DNA of 64,000 bases from Cryptomeria japonica (taxonomy: Eukaryota > Streptophyta > Pinopsida > Cupressales > Cupressaceae), in the NCBI RefSeq assembly GCF_030272615.1, contig NC_081407.1, forward strand, positions 102,905,897 through 102,969,896, given 5' to 3'. Shown here piece by piece: positions 12,061 to 23,565 of this stretch; within the stretch, counting starts at the first letter, position 1, and every line of letters begins with the position of its first letter. A model generated the notes under the pieces. That model was not told the DNA's origin. It made no database searches and worked only from the letters and a program-made list of their open reading frames with translations. A program made the translations under genes and the position numbers.

Positions 12061-12260
12061 TGTATTCCTATCTATTGTGGTGTTTAATAGTAATACTTTC
12101 ATTCTTAATACTCTTGAGTCTTATGATTTTATATGCTATGGATGTTTATGTAATATATGTTGTATTCCTATCTATTGTGGTGTTTAATAGTAATACTTTC
12201 ATTCTTAATACTCTTGAGTCTTATGATTTTATATGCTATGGATGTTTATGTAATATATAT
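12061..12260. repeat. Exact 100-bp tandem duplication
   Basis: Two head-to-tail copies (12061-12160 and 12161-12260), each opening TGTATTCCTATCTATTGTGG. They are identical except in the last few bases. The near identity means the duplication is recent compared with the surrounding decay. Confidence 0.95.
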
Positions 12261-13600
12261 GGAGGTGTTCTATGAATGTCTATAATCCACCCACCAATTA
12301 CAATGAGGTAAATCCTTAATATGTATTATGATTCCAGACTAACAGAAAATTTAAATGAAAAATTACATACACCATAACAATGCAACAAATGAAAAAAGTT
12401 AAATCTCATGATTCTGATCATTTGAAAGAGATACAATCATACACAATAAATTTAATAATTTATATATAACTCCTTCAAGAACCTGCACAAAGCTTGACAC
12501 TAAATGCTTTTCATTTGCTATATAAATGACTATACAGTATACAACTTGCTCCCTTCACCTAGAGTCTAGAATGAAGAATCACTACTGGAACTAGAAAAGG
12601 AACCCCAATGACTATACAACTTGCAAAACTACTTGAGCCATGCCATTATCACCCTAATGCCTTCAGATGGAATGTGAGATGTTACGTTCTGTCCAACAGA
12701 TTATTTCCAAATAGAGGAGGAAGCCTTCATGCCCAAGAACAGAGAAAATGGAAAGATGAGCTCGAGCCTTCATGCCCACAATCAAGGAAAGTGGAAAGAG
12801 GAGCTTTAGGGTAAATGAAATATGTTGGGGAGGGGTTGCAGCTTCCATGTCATCACAAAGATGACTGGCTGCCACTCCCCACCCAAACAAACCCTTCTAT
12901 CATTCCTCTACGGGCTCCTTCTTCAAACCCCCTGCCATCCTGTGGCAGAGTAGAAGCAGAGGATGTGCCATGCATGGCCTTTCTTGATAAGAAAAGGGTT
13001 TCACACCCCCTCTGGCAATCCTTCTCACTTTCACAACCCCTTTGACAATAAACAAACTCACATAGCAGAAAACAAAAAAACACCCATCTGGTATCACAGA
13101 GCACACAACAAGTGCAACTCCATGCATGATCCTGCTCAAACATCATCTTCCTTTCTGAGGAAAAAAACCACTCTCAAAAAATGAAAAAGGTTTATTTTCT
13201 CTTCTACCAATTAAGTCACCACTCCATTGTATTTATAACATTTTCACACTTCATTTGGTGATGCTCATTCTACATTCATGTGAAAAATTATCATTTTGGT
13301 GGTTTCCAACATGACTGTAGACTCTAGAAGTCATCATCATGCCTATCAAATCCTTAATCCACTGTATCCTGCTAAGGCTCATCTATTGTGAACGATTTTG
13401 TTTTGATTTTATTCCTCCTTGATTGGACAAATTTTGCTTCAAAATCCCTGACAACAAGCAACCTAAGCTCTTATTTCTCAGGGAAATCTGTGATCTCCCA
13501 TCTCTAACTCAGAAGCTATCAAATCCTTTTATGCCTTTGAAACCATCATCCTCGCTTGTCTAATCAACCTCGACTCAAGAGAAACTATCAAACTAGTCCC
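12261..13600. other. Unassigned non-coding DNA
   Basis: Short overlapping open frames occur on both strands around 12600-13180, but none shows a recognisable domain or biased composition. No gene is called. Confidence 0.5.
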
Positions 13601-14345
13601 TCAGGAACGAGTCAGCATCCAAGCCTTATGGTTATCACTAGCTCGTGAGGTAAAATGTCTGAAGACATGATCAAGCCACGAGCTAGCGACCAGATAGTTT
13701 GTGGTTAAGTTTTATGGTTATCACTAGCTCACGAGGTAAAATGTCTGAAGACGTGATCAAGCCGCGAGCTGGTGACAAGTTGGTTTGGGTTTACATCGCG
13801 AGGTCTCGGGCTTTTTGGGTGTTAGCATTTTATGTTACTGAGCTTAGCAAATAAAACAATATAGATTGTTAGTGAAATTGCTTTGGTCACGAGGTCTCGA
13901 GTTGGTCTGATGTCATACATTATAGCCACGAGAGTTAATGAGTAACTCATTTCATACAGTTGTCGCTAGCTCTCATGTTTGTTTAATGTTAGCATTTTTA
14001 GGTCACGAGCTAGTGACTAGACAGTTTGTGGTTAGGTTTAATGGTTATCGCCAGCTCGCGAAGTTAAATGTCTGAAGACTTGACCAAGCCGCGAGCTTGC
14101 GAGTGAATTGCTAGAGGTTAAGAGATAAACAGTTTTATGTTGGCGAGTACGTGACAAGGGTTAAAGTTACCACTATCTCCAAGTCGCTGCGGTGACGAGG
14201 ACTTAACATTTTGTGGTCAAGAATTGGAGAGTGGCAGTTCAATTTCCCTCAATCGCTAGATCTCGAGGTTACAAAGGCTTAGCATTTTCAGCTTGCGAGT
14301 TGGAGATAGAGAGAGTCGTAAGGGCTTGTCGCTAGGTTGTGAGAT
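13600..14345. repeat. GCGA/CTCGCGAG-motif array (right array)
   Basis: Contains three copies of an ~86-bp unit beginning TTATGGTTATCACTAGCTC (13626, 13712 and a diverged one near 14039). A segment at about 13775-13890 (TTGGTTTGGGTTTACATCG... GTTAGCATTTTATGTTA) is a direct-orientation match to about 6478-6570 in the left array. The flanking pair suggests the ends of one large element around the 8146-11624 ORF. Confidence 0.75.
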
Positions 14346-14409
14346 GCCCTATTGGTCAGTCTTCTAGGTAGAGAGATGACGACTACGTGCCACACGTTTT
14401 AATGACTTA

Positions 14410-14665
14410 AAGTTAATATCTTGAAATCGCCAATATTTTTATTTTTATGGTTTGAAAATAGCTTGAAATCGCCAATATTTTTATTTTTATGATTTGAAAA
14501 TAGGTTGAAATCACCAATTTTTTTTTTTAATGGTTTGAAAATAGGTTGAAATCGCCAATGTAAATATTTTTCTGGTTTTAAAAACATTACAATTCACCCA
14601 TGCAAATATTTTTGGGGTTTTGAAAACATTACAATTCACCAATGTATTTTTTTTCCTCATAAATC
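14410..14665. repeat. ~42-bp tandem array, about six copies
   Basis: TTGAAATCGCCAAT recurs at 14421, 14463, 14505 and 14546. The diverged AAAACATTACAATTCACC recurs at 14581 and 14623. The spacing is 42 bp or very near it throughout. The ATCGCCAAT core resembles the TTCGCCAA motif upstream of the hAT pseudogene. Confidence 0.85.
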
Positions 14666-14770
14666 GCTATAGATTTGCCCCCCCGTAAAATTAAAATTTT
14701 CCTCGGGAGTTATACAACTTTCGCCAGGTTTTTACACCTTGTCCAAGGGGGGGGTTTCTTAAAGTTTTCC

Positions 14771-14870
14771 CTGCTACCGATGATAGTATGCTACCGGTGG
14801 TAGCATCTGCTACCATAAGGTAGCAGTGCTACCAGCGGTAGCATCTGCTACCTACGACAGCACGTGTTAC
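14771..14870. repeat. CTACC/GGTAG palindrome cluster, right
   Basis: At least six CTACC or GGTAG motifs, many paired as short palindromes (CTACCGGTGGTAG, GGTAGCAGTGCTACC). It mirrors the cluster at 2251-2311, so the pair may mark the outer edges of the 2.2-14.9 kb block. Confidence 0.65.
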
Positions 14871-15142
14871 CGTGCAGGGAGCAGGGTTATTAATTGTTTC
14901 GCTTCTTCCTAGAAATATTTCGTGCAAACCAAAATATGGAGTTTCAAATTTCTATGCAGGTTATTAAATTTGATTTTTAGATTAATTCATTAGATATATA
15001 TATATATATATATATATCTAATGAATTAATCTAAAAATCAAATTTAATAACCTGCATAGAAATTTGAAACTCCATATTTTGGTTTGCACGAAATATTTCT
15101 AGGAAGAAGCGAAACAATTAATAACCCTACTCCCTGCACGGT

Positions 15143-15146
<4 letters not shown>
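14865..15146. repeat. Nearly perfect 282-bp palindrome
   Basis: The left arm (14865-15005) and right arm (15006-15146) are reverse complements over 141 bp with one mismatch seen: GCAGGG at 14881-14886 against the CCCTAC side at 15125-15130. The centre is a TA run with no spacer. The arms run from TGTTACCGTGCAGG to the mirrored CCTGCACGGTAACA. A transcript across it would fold into a very stable hairpin. It has no coding content. Confidence 0.97.

Positions 15147-15234
<88 letters not shown>
15146..15234. repeat. (TA)n microsatellite
   Basis: About 44 uninterrupted TA units directly after the right palindrome arm. Confidence 0.98.
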
Positions 15235-15236
<2 letters not shown>

Positions 15237-16976
15237 TTTATTTTATTATGGGCATTAAGTTATTTAGTATTATTTTAAAACTGTGAAAATTAATTCATGT
15301 GGTTATATATATATTTTGTAATGTGATTATAGGTATATGATATATATATGATGTATATATATATTCATATAATTATATTATATTATATATATATAATTAA
15401 TTCAGAGTTTAGTTATTTCCAGAAAAGCTTATATTTTAGATTCTATATTTATGCTTGGAAATACATTAGGAGTTTAATTTTTATGTGATTGATTTAACCT
15501 TATTGGACAAATGACAAAATTGATTTCCTTGTATTAATATAGTTGTATTTTCTTACTTTCTAGAAAATCTTTATTTGCAAGTATTTTATGCTTTTGGCTA
15601 TTTTAAGAAAAGATTGCTTGTATTAGGTTCTTGTGTAAATGATGTTTGCAGTCAAGCTTAATTTCATTGCAATTCTAGTTGAGTTGTCATTATGTCATAT
15701 GTTATTATATCTCTTTGGACAGGTGTTGTTGTGTAACCTTGTTGATATGAGCCATTTTGTGTTTTGTTCCAAATGGTCAATCGTGGGTTAGTGATTGTGT
15801 ATCCTTCACCTATGGTTTGTCAGGATTAGATATGGTTGTCTGTTTCACCATAGAGTTTTCGTAGAGAGACCTTTCCTGTTAGTGTCCTATGAGAGAGTGG
15901 CTTTCGAGTGGGGGCCACGCCCGAAGTGGATGGCAGGATAACCCGTCGAAAGTCAGTTAAAAAGTGATAACCTAATAATTGATTAGGGGGTGGGTAGTTT
16001 ATAATATTAATTAAGATATTGTACCTTGTGCATAGGTGAGTGCTAGTATAGGGCTCATAATGTTGCGAGAAGGCCTGGAATGGCAAACTTACCACCTTGT
16101 CTTCACGAAAGGATTGGTAGAGTCCGCATGAGACTTAGATGGAGCCGAAGGTTTGAGAGAGGTTACCAGGATAACTCAAGATGGGGGTCGGACCTATGGA
16201 GGCCTACCATGGTAACCACCATAAGCCATGCGATGACACTCTCTTCTTAGAGTCACTAGTGTTTGTGAGTTGAGTCACATGGATGTTTGCGGAGTCTTGC
16301 AGTTCTTTCGTACTTGTCTTACTTTGCTTGCTTGAGGGTTTTCTACTATCTCCTAGCATGGTGGGGTGGTTCCATTTCAGGATCACATGGTTGGGTGGTA
16401 GTGCCACTTCCCATCAGATGTTCTAGATTGTATCTTCAAGCGAGGAAAGGCTTCGCTAGTGTTTCTTGGTTCATGGTTCATGTACCAGCTTTTGTTCGTG
16501 ATCATTGTTCAGTTGAGACCTTGTGGTCATTGTATCAAACTTTTATGTAACCTTGATATTGTAACTTTTAGTTCCGTGGTATTTTTGAAAGCCATGTATC
16601 TATGGATATTGTAATATTATGTCAGTTGAATGTATGTTAAATCTAGTTGCTTCAATCTTTTATATATATGATCTATGGGAAATAAATGCATTGGAATTCT
16701 TTGATTCTTTCATTATGGAATTTAGATGTATGTGTAGGTTTTATCTTAAGCATTTAATTTTCCTAATTAGATGGACAATTGGATTAACCATGTTGTTAAT
16801 ATAATCTACGAATTAATCTTCGTTGGTAACCCTTAGGAAATCATACGTTAGACTTCTGTTGTGTTATTAAACGTGCAATTGTTATAATTAATGCACTTAA
16901 TCTTTAAAAAAAAATATTTCACCCTTTAGTTGCCTAGTTGTGTTGTTTTCCTTTAGGGTTCCCGACAGGGCATTAC
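15235..16976 (+). mobile_element. LTR-like DNA ending in GGGCATTACA
   Basis: Non-coding DNA that ends CCCGACAGGGCATTACA, a typical gypsy LTR terminus with a CA end (the mirror of TGTAATGCCC). No primer-binding site follows, so it is a 3' or solo LTR, or the right part of the LTR that begins at 462. Short open frames inside (15826-16095, 16287-16550) are not gene-like. Confidence 0.4.
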
Positions 16977-17637
16977 AAGCACTCTTTACCGTTCATGTTC
17001 CAATTACTCCTTGCACACTCAACCCCCAAATTACTAACTTTAAAAAAATAATAATAATAACTATAATGTCATTAATAAATTACACATGTACCAATGGTCG
17101 CTCAATTTTTAGCTTTTTTGGATCATAATTGGCCCACTTGTGCACTTTTAATGGTACCCATAGCACATAACTAATGGGGCATTTACAGTGCATAAGTATT
17201 AGTGATTTTAAGTGCATAGTTATTGGGACATCTTTAAACAGGTATCAGGCGACACTTTGAAAAGTATACTTTTTTACCCTTGCACGCATAACGAATCCCA
17301 CAACATGCATTTTTGCTACCCAGAAGCCAAACCAATAGCTATAAGTAGTTAGGTCACATGCAGAGACAACCAAACAAAAATCATCAAAATCTGATGTACC
17401 ATTTAGAATTTGTGGGTGCATGAAGCTAACTATAATTGCTACTAGTATGCTTCCCCTATATCCTCAAGAAAAATTGGTAATTTGTATATTATGATATTGC
17501 TATTAGGATTCAACTATGTAGTTTTCGAGTAACTCATTGACCCATGATTCATGAGTAGTGGTTCACAAGAACCCGTATGTAATGAGAATGAATGGTACAC
17601 TTAAGCACTCATTGAATAAGGTGGTGGTCACAGAGGT
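16977..17637. other. Unassigned non-coding DNA
   Basis: AT-rich, no gene or repeat recognised. Confidence 0.5.
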
Positions 17638-17755
17638 AAAGCATTAGGCCTTCCTAGGAGGTCACCCATCCCAGTACTACTCCAACTTAAGCACAATTAA
17701 CCATGGAGTTTCCTCCAAGATTAGGCTCACTCAGCTTGCAACCCCATTTACAAAA
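17638..17755 (-). pseudogene. 5S rRNA-like sequence, possibly a Cassandra-type LTR segment
   Basis: On the minus strand this 118-bp stretch lines up with plant 5S rRNA along its length. GGTTAATTGTGCTTAAG stands where the A box (AGTTAAGCGTGCTTGGG) belongs, and GAGTAGTACTGGGATGGGTGACCTCCTAGGAAG covers the box C region. It also begins GGGGTTGC, close to the 5S start. Internal differences rule out a functional 5S gene. Plant Cassandra TRIM elements carry 5S-like domains in their LTRs, so this may be such an LTR. No second copy or primer site was found nearby. A dispersed 5S pseudogene is the alternative. Confidence 0.7.
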
Positions 17756-18160
17756 CCTTCAACAAATGTTTTGGTTATGAATTTTTTTTATTGAAAATAT
17801 AATTCTTTTTCAGTAAACCAAAATGATATGGATGAAACCAAACACTTTTCACATCTCACACTAGATCTTTACAGCAAAAAAATGAAGTTTTTTTTTTTAA
17901 TTTATTATTGTTTTTTTGTTTGTTTGTTTGTTTAAAACATACCTTCTGCACCTTATGCCCTCATGTCCAACACTGGAATCTTTACTATAGAGATTGCAGT
18001 AGGATTTGATGAATATCAACAGGCTGGATTATTTTAGACGATTTTCTTCTATCCTTTAGGATTTCATGGATATCAACAGTCAACCTACCACCCATGGATC
18101 TATTCTTCCTTCCTATGACATGCTATGATATTCTCTTGCATTTAACAAATAAAGATTGAT
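17756..18160. other. Unassigned non-coding DNA
   Basis: T-rich runs and AT-rich sequence, nothing recognised. Confidence 0.5.
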
Positions 18161-18671
18161 ATTAACATTTTAGTATATTAATATTATTCATTTATATTAT
18201 ATTATTTAAATATTATATAAATAATATTATATATTTTAAATTTTATTATACAAATGTACTTAGAATGAATTGGCCTTTTAAAAGAAATTGGTATATCAGT
18301 ATAATCAAATTGACATATCCATATACATATTCATTTTCTATTAAGTTAGATTAGATATGATATGACCTATCAGTGCTTATAATTTTTAACTCAAATCATT
18401 GACATATATCAGTATAATCAAATCCATATATCCATATCCATACTCAATTTCAAATAAGTTAGATTAGATATGATAGGGGAAGAGCACCAGTAGTTGAGTA
18501 TGAAAAGGTATTATCAATTGAGTATCATATCTAATCTAAATAGAAATTGAGTATGGATATGAATATACAAACTTTTAGAAGATTGAATACATTTAAAAAA
18601 AATTTATAAATATATAATAATATTTAAATAATATAATATAAACAACAATATTAATATACTAAAATGTTAAT
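18161..18671. repeat. Foldback (inverted-repeat) element
   Basis: The left arm starts ATTAACATTTTAGTATATTA at 18161. The right arm ends with its complement (TAATATACTAAAATGTTAAT) at 18671. The homology continues inward through a TAGATTAGATATGATA motif. The left side has an internal direct duplication (about 18293-18363 and 18405-18474), which makes the arms unequal. The loop holds a MITE-type end at 18476. No coding. Confidence 0.7.
18476..18500 (+). mobile_element. MITE terminal inverted repeat, single end
   Basis: GGGGAAGAGCACCAGTAGTTGAG, preceded by TA, matches the ends of the MITE at 28788-29231. No partner end lies downstream, so this copy is truncated or rearranged into the foldback loop. 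Confidence 0.6.
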
Positions 18672-19450
18672 TAGCCGATAGGCTATATATATTGTGAGGT
18701 TTCTGTAGTTGCTGTTAAACTGGGGCTGTTTACTAGTTTTCCATTGCCTGCCAAATTTCCAGTCACCAAAAACTGCATCAAATCAAATCAAATCGAGTTC
18801 ATGTAATTTGAGATCAAATTGGAAATACAATTTCATTTAAGATGAGATCAAATCGAATTTTAAATCAATCATATTTCTATCAAATCATATTGGTTTGAGA
18901 TTCAATAAATTATATCCGATCAGATTAAGAAAGTAAATTTTTCTTGCCAATGCTACCCATTTTTTCTCATCAACATCATTTCAATTAGTATCATAATTCT
19001 CATTGCTTGGCTTTGCATCAATTTGATTATGCTCTGTCAAAGCATTCCCTTCTTGAATTGAGTTGATACCTTATGTAGCAAATTCAGTGTTAATGGTTGT
19101 GGGGTTTAAGGTAATTTCATAAATTCCTCCTACAGTTGCTGATTTCAGTATCCATTAGTCCACAAGCTGAGGAAAGGGATCTAATTTACACCAACATTCA
19201 TCACTCCAGGGCAAGCATTGTATTCTTTTATTGCCAGGGTGTTCTGTTCCACTGTATTCCTTTTACCTATATGGCCACTTCATAAAAAAACGTATCTTTC
19301 GGATACGTGCATCACTCCTAAATGTAGAAGCCTATATGAGCATATTTCAAACTTAAAAAATTTCATATATATTTTGGCAATTTGGAGTTAGTTATTTGTT
19401 ATCCCATAAGCTTTGTTCTAATAGAAATGGTTGTTCCTCTAATGCTGATA
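18672..19450. other. Unassigned non-coding DNA
   Basis: Short AAATCAAAT-type words recur near 18780-18900. No gene recognised. Confidence 0.5.
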
Positions 19451-19750
19451 TGTCATATATAATTTTGATGTGTCTAGGTTTTCTAATCCAATGGTTTTGT
19501 CTTTTCAACAATTGAACAACTATGATTAAGTGTAGCCCTATTTGTTATTGACTTGCCAATGAAACCCTGATCTTCATCTTGTGCTTAACAAAGTTTTTGA
19601 TGTCATATATAATTTTGATGTGTCTAGGTCTTCTAATCCAATGGTTTTGTCTTTTCAACAATTGAACAACTATGACTAAGTGTAGCCCTATTTGTTATTG
19701 ACTTGCCAATGAAATCTTGATCTTCATCTTGTGCTTAACAAAGTTTTTGT
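19451..19750. repeat. 150-bp tandem duplication
   Basis: Two copies of 150 bp (19451-19600 and 19601-19750), each opening TGTCATATATAATTTTGATG. Only a few substitutions separate them. Confidence 0.95.
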
Positions 19751-21787
19751 GGGTTTCATTGCTTGTCTATTTAGAGGATTTATGTTGTTTACTTTACTTT
19801 AGTATGTAGAAATTAACACTCATTTTGTGAAGCCAACGTATTCTTCAAGTTATGCATGATGTTTCATGTAAATGATCTTGTATTGTTATTCTCCAACAAG
19901 TCTGGGGAGGCAACCAGACAAATTTTAAGGAAGCTAACTGATAAAGACATTGCATTTTTCCTCGATCAACATAAAAATATTTTGATCTAGTATAGGCACA
20001 TTCAATTGAGAATGCCAAAAGCCTTGATGTTAATAAAGCTGAAAAAACATGCGTAAGGAGCTTCTAAAGAGAAGTGATGATATCTCTCTTGAATTGCTTA
20101 CCTTGGAAGTTGACACGAAAAGCACTCAATGAAGCTGCAAAGGGGAAATCTTGAAGCAATAAAACAAGTGGGAAGCATATTTCCCACCTATAGAAGGGTA
20201 GCATCTTTGCATGACTATAAATGGACTTGTTTTGAATGGATTTTTCATGACCCCTCTGCCCATAGAACATTGGGCAACCATGAAGATTCATATTGTATTA
20301 ATTTTTGGATGTCTCTCTTTTACTAACAAAATCTCAATGGTTGGCTCATTCATTTTTCTTTGCATATTTTGATCTAATTTTGAAATTAATTTATTTGCAT
20401 GTTCTTCATGTAGTGTTAAAATAATTGTAGTTCTTGGTAAATTTGTTGATATTTTTTTTTTGGTATCTTAACTTTGAAACTTTGATATTTTCTTCATACT
20501 TTGCTAAGTTGATTGAAAACTATGACAACTCTACAAAATAATAACCTCCATGAGGGTTTATCAATCATGTTATTATAGTTTTCAATTTATAATGGTAGTA
20601 CAAGTTTAAAATTTAATTACAAATTAAATACTAATATTTTAAAGAATTAATATGTCAACAATGAAAATTCTCTTGTTAGAGTCAATTTCTTGTAAATAGG
20701 GTGTCATGGAAAGGGATATTTGGACACATATCTTGTGCTAGAGTGCTTGAAATTTTGGGAAATATCAAAATGACACTTTGTTGTCTCAGGTTAATCATAC
20801 ATAGCACCATGACCAAGCAAAATGGATTTCACTACTGACAAACCTTGAAAACTTCTTTGTCTATGTTCGAATCTACCTCCATGGCTTCTTTTTAACCCAA
20901 CTAAAAACAACCATAGATAAAAACACAAAATTAGTGCTTTCATTTAATAGATAAAAGCAACATTGTTTTAGAATGAAATAAAAAAATGAATGATATTGAC
21001 GATCACTACGCATGTCTCTAATAGTGCAATCATTCTCAAAAATTGCATCTTTTATAGTTACTTAGGGACAAGAGTTTTACCAATAGTTGAGAGTCAAGTT
21101 GGAGATGTATTATTCTCTCTTTCCCCAAGACGACTAGTCCTTCTGACACATATGACTACAACAACATATTTTATTTCTATTTAGTGAAGTACATGGTTGT
21201 ACTTCTATATTTCAATTTATTTCTTTTGTCAAGATAAAGCATTTCCCTTTCCTATGTGCTCTTGATTATTGTTATCTTTGAGTCAACCTCTTTTAACTTT
21301 GCAAGACAAAGCCTTTACTAGTTGAAATCAAAAACTTATTTTAAGCGTTGTCATTGCTTTGATTGAGTAGTTGATATTTGAACGAAAATCTCCCCATTTC
21401 AATTACATATAATTGCTTTGGTTCTAGACAAAAAATCTATAAATCATGACTTGGAGAATTGTGAAACAATGACAGCAATATTTGACAAGAATTTTGACGA
21501 TAGAATCCATTTTATTACAAAAATATATAGACACTAAACAATATGCCTCCTGAACATGTTAATTTAAATACTTATCTATCCGCGTAACTCTTGCCCCCCT
21601 TCTGATGCAAGTGCTAGTATATATGCAACTAAATATGTCTACTATGAGATAATTTATTTTTAATGATAATATAATATCAATCTTTATTTATGTGTGTTTG
21701 ACATGATTCATTCACTAATGAAATATCGAAATGTCTAATATGTGAAAATCCATAAAATGCCCTTGGTTCTTTGCCCAATTTAACATT
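19751..21787. other. Unassigned non-coding DNA
   Basis: Short frames near 20064-20326 on both strands have no recognisable domain. A decayed host or element exon around 19900-20330 is possible (DKDIAFFLDQHKNI reads like protein), but I cannot identify it. Confidence 0.4.
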
Positions 21788-23412
21788 TTGACAAGTAATT
21801 TCAAAATGCCCTCTCCGCTCTCACTCTTGACTGCAACTCGACCGTTGCAACCACTTCCCCTGCCTGCTTCACGCCCTCTGGTCCTGCTGATATTGTGTTT
21901 GAGGCGTCTGGAGTGTTATGTGCTGGTGGCTGCCATGGTGCTGAGCCCTCTTTGCAGTGCTCTGTCGTGGCGGTGTTCCCTCCTGCTGTGGACCCATAGC
22001 GTTGCTTGCAGTGTTGTGGGTGCTCTTCCTATCACAGAGCCTTCTGCCATCTCCCTTCCCCCTGCTAGCGTTGCTAGGTCTGGGTTTGATGCTCCACGGG
22101 TGAGTGGTGATGCTGTCATTCCCTATGGGGATCTGCCTGCTGCCCTCCCTTCGGCTGAAAATGTCGTGTGTACTGGAGCTACTCTTTTTGGTACCATGGC
22201 TGCTACCAATGTTGCGGGTTCTAAGGCTTCCAGACCTTCTGCTGGTGGGTGTATCTTTGCTCGCGTGGCTCATTCTGCTGCTCTTACAATCAAGGGATCT
22301 GTCCTTTTCCTTGTGCCGAGACCTCTCATGTGGTGGTCTGTGGTCTGGAAGTTGCTGAGAATATTGATTACTACCAGCACATTGCATTGGTTTGCAGATT
22401 TATGGGTCTCGGCCTTCTTTTTCGGATCTTCATCGTTGGGTCAGTGTTTCTTGGAAACTTTTGGTTGCCTATAGCATTGAGCTTTTCCCTTGTGCTAAAG
22501 GCTTTTTTATTGCTGCTTTTTCTTCTTCCCATGATCGTGATTTGGTTTTGGGCAATCTGTAGGCTTGGGGAGACCACTCTCTCTCTGCCAAACCTTGGAC
22601 AACTTCCTTTAACCCCTTCACCTAACCACTCAATGTGCGTTCACTTTGGATTCGCCTACCTAATCTTCCTCTTCATTTTTGGGAGCACTCCTGTTATGAG
22701 GCCATTGGTAATTCTATTGGTCAATTCTTGAAGGTCGATGATGCCACATTCCCCATGGGTCACTCTATCTTTGCCCACATTTTAATCGACATTGTCATTT
22801 CCAAGCCTCTCCCTGGGGATGTGGTTCTTATGGTTGGGGACATGCCTTGGACTCAATCATTGGACTATGACGGCCTCCCATTTTGCTGTCGAAGGTGCTT
22901 CTCTACAAGTCACTTGGCTTTAAATTGTTCTCTCTCTTGACACAAAGGTTGTGCTACTTGGTGGAAGGACGCTATTGTTGATCATCTGATGGTCAATGCT
23001 TCTAATACTGATGACTCCTCTCTAGCAGATGATGACTCCTCCCAGAATGAGGTAGTACCTCTCACTGTTGTTGAAGCCCCTGTTGAACCCCTCGGTGCTA
23101 CTGATTTGGCCTCCTCTAGCCCTATGACTACTGCTCCTACTCAACATTACTGATCCACTCCTATCGAATTTACTCCTGATGTTGTTCTTTAACAGCAGCC
23201 TATTAGTGCTCTGCTACAACAGTCTATTGCCACTCTGCTACAGCAGCCTGCTGTTGTTGTTGTCTGTAACTCTATGGGGCCTCCCGCCCAATCCTTCTTT
23301 TGATGGTCTTAATGATAGTATTCCCTGGACTGTGGTTCGTCGCAGGCAAAAGGGAAAATCTTCCCCCATCCCCCAAATTTTCTTTGGCTCATACGATTCT
23401 CTCCATCTTTGA
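21788..23412 (+). pseudogene. L1-type LINE ORF1 pseudogene (DUF4283 plus CCHC knuckle)
   Basis: A GC-richer island that reads as a plant LINE ORF1, the RNA-binding protein of the retrotransposon particle. Frame 1 near 22310-22405 (CGLEVAENIDYYQHIALVCR) passes by a frameshift near 22405 into frame 3. The DUF4283-like text continues there (SDLHRWVSVSWKLLVAYSIE; SLWIRLPNLPLHFWEH) and ends in a zinc knuckle, CRRCFSTSHLALNC, at about 22889-22930. A low-complexity Pro/Ser/Thr/Gln tail follows, and a final IPWTVVRRRQKGKS motif appears in frame 1 (about 23320-23360). Breaks seen are the frameshifts and in-frame TAG 22560, TAA 22623 and TGA 22938. The N-terminal part before 22250 is low-complexity and its frame is uncertain. 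No ORF2 (endonuclease/reverse transcriptase) follows. Confidence 0.85.
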
Positions 23413-23565
23413 GCTAGGTTTTGGGTTGTTGCAGGTTTGATAGGTTACTTTCACCTATCCCTATTTTGGTGTTTCCTATACTACCTTTGGGCTGTGTTTT
23501 TTTTTAAGGGTCTGCACCCTTGTCTGTTGTTTTATTAATCAAAAACATTTGGCAAAAATAGTTTA
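23413..23565 (+). mobile_element. LINE-like 3' tail directly after ORF1
   Basis: The ORF1 end is followed by GGGCTGTG, a T run, a CTGCACCC segment and TTTTATTAATCAAAAACATTT. This resembles the 3' end of plant L1 elements. If so, this copy lacks ORF2, either deleted or as a half-LINE lineage. Confidence 0.5.

Noticed and set aside
15084-15278. Open frame with a long Ile-Tyr repeat
   Set aside because: It is the TA microsatellite plus the palindrome arm.
21869-22387. 172-residue minus-strand open frame
   Set aside because: Antisense shadow of the GC-rich LINE ORF1.
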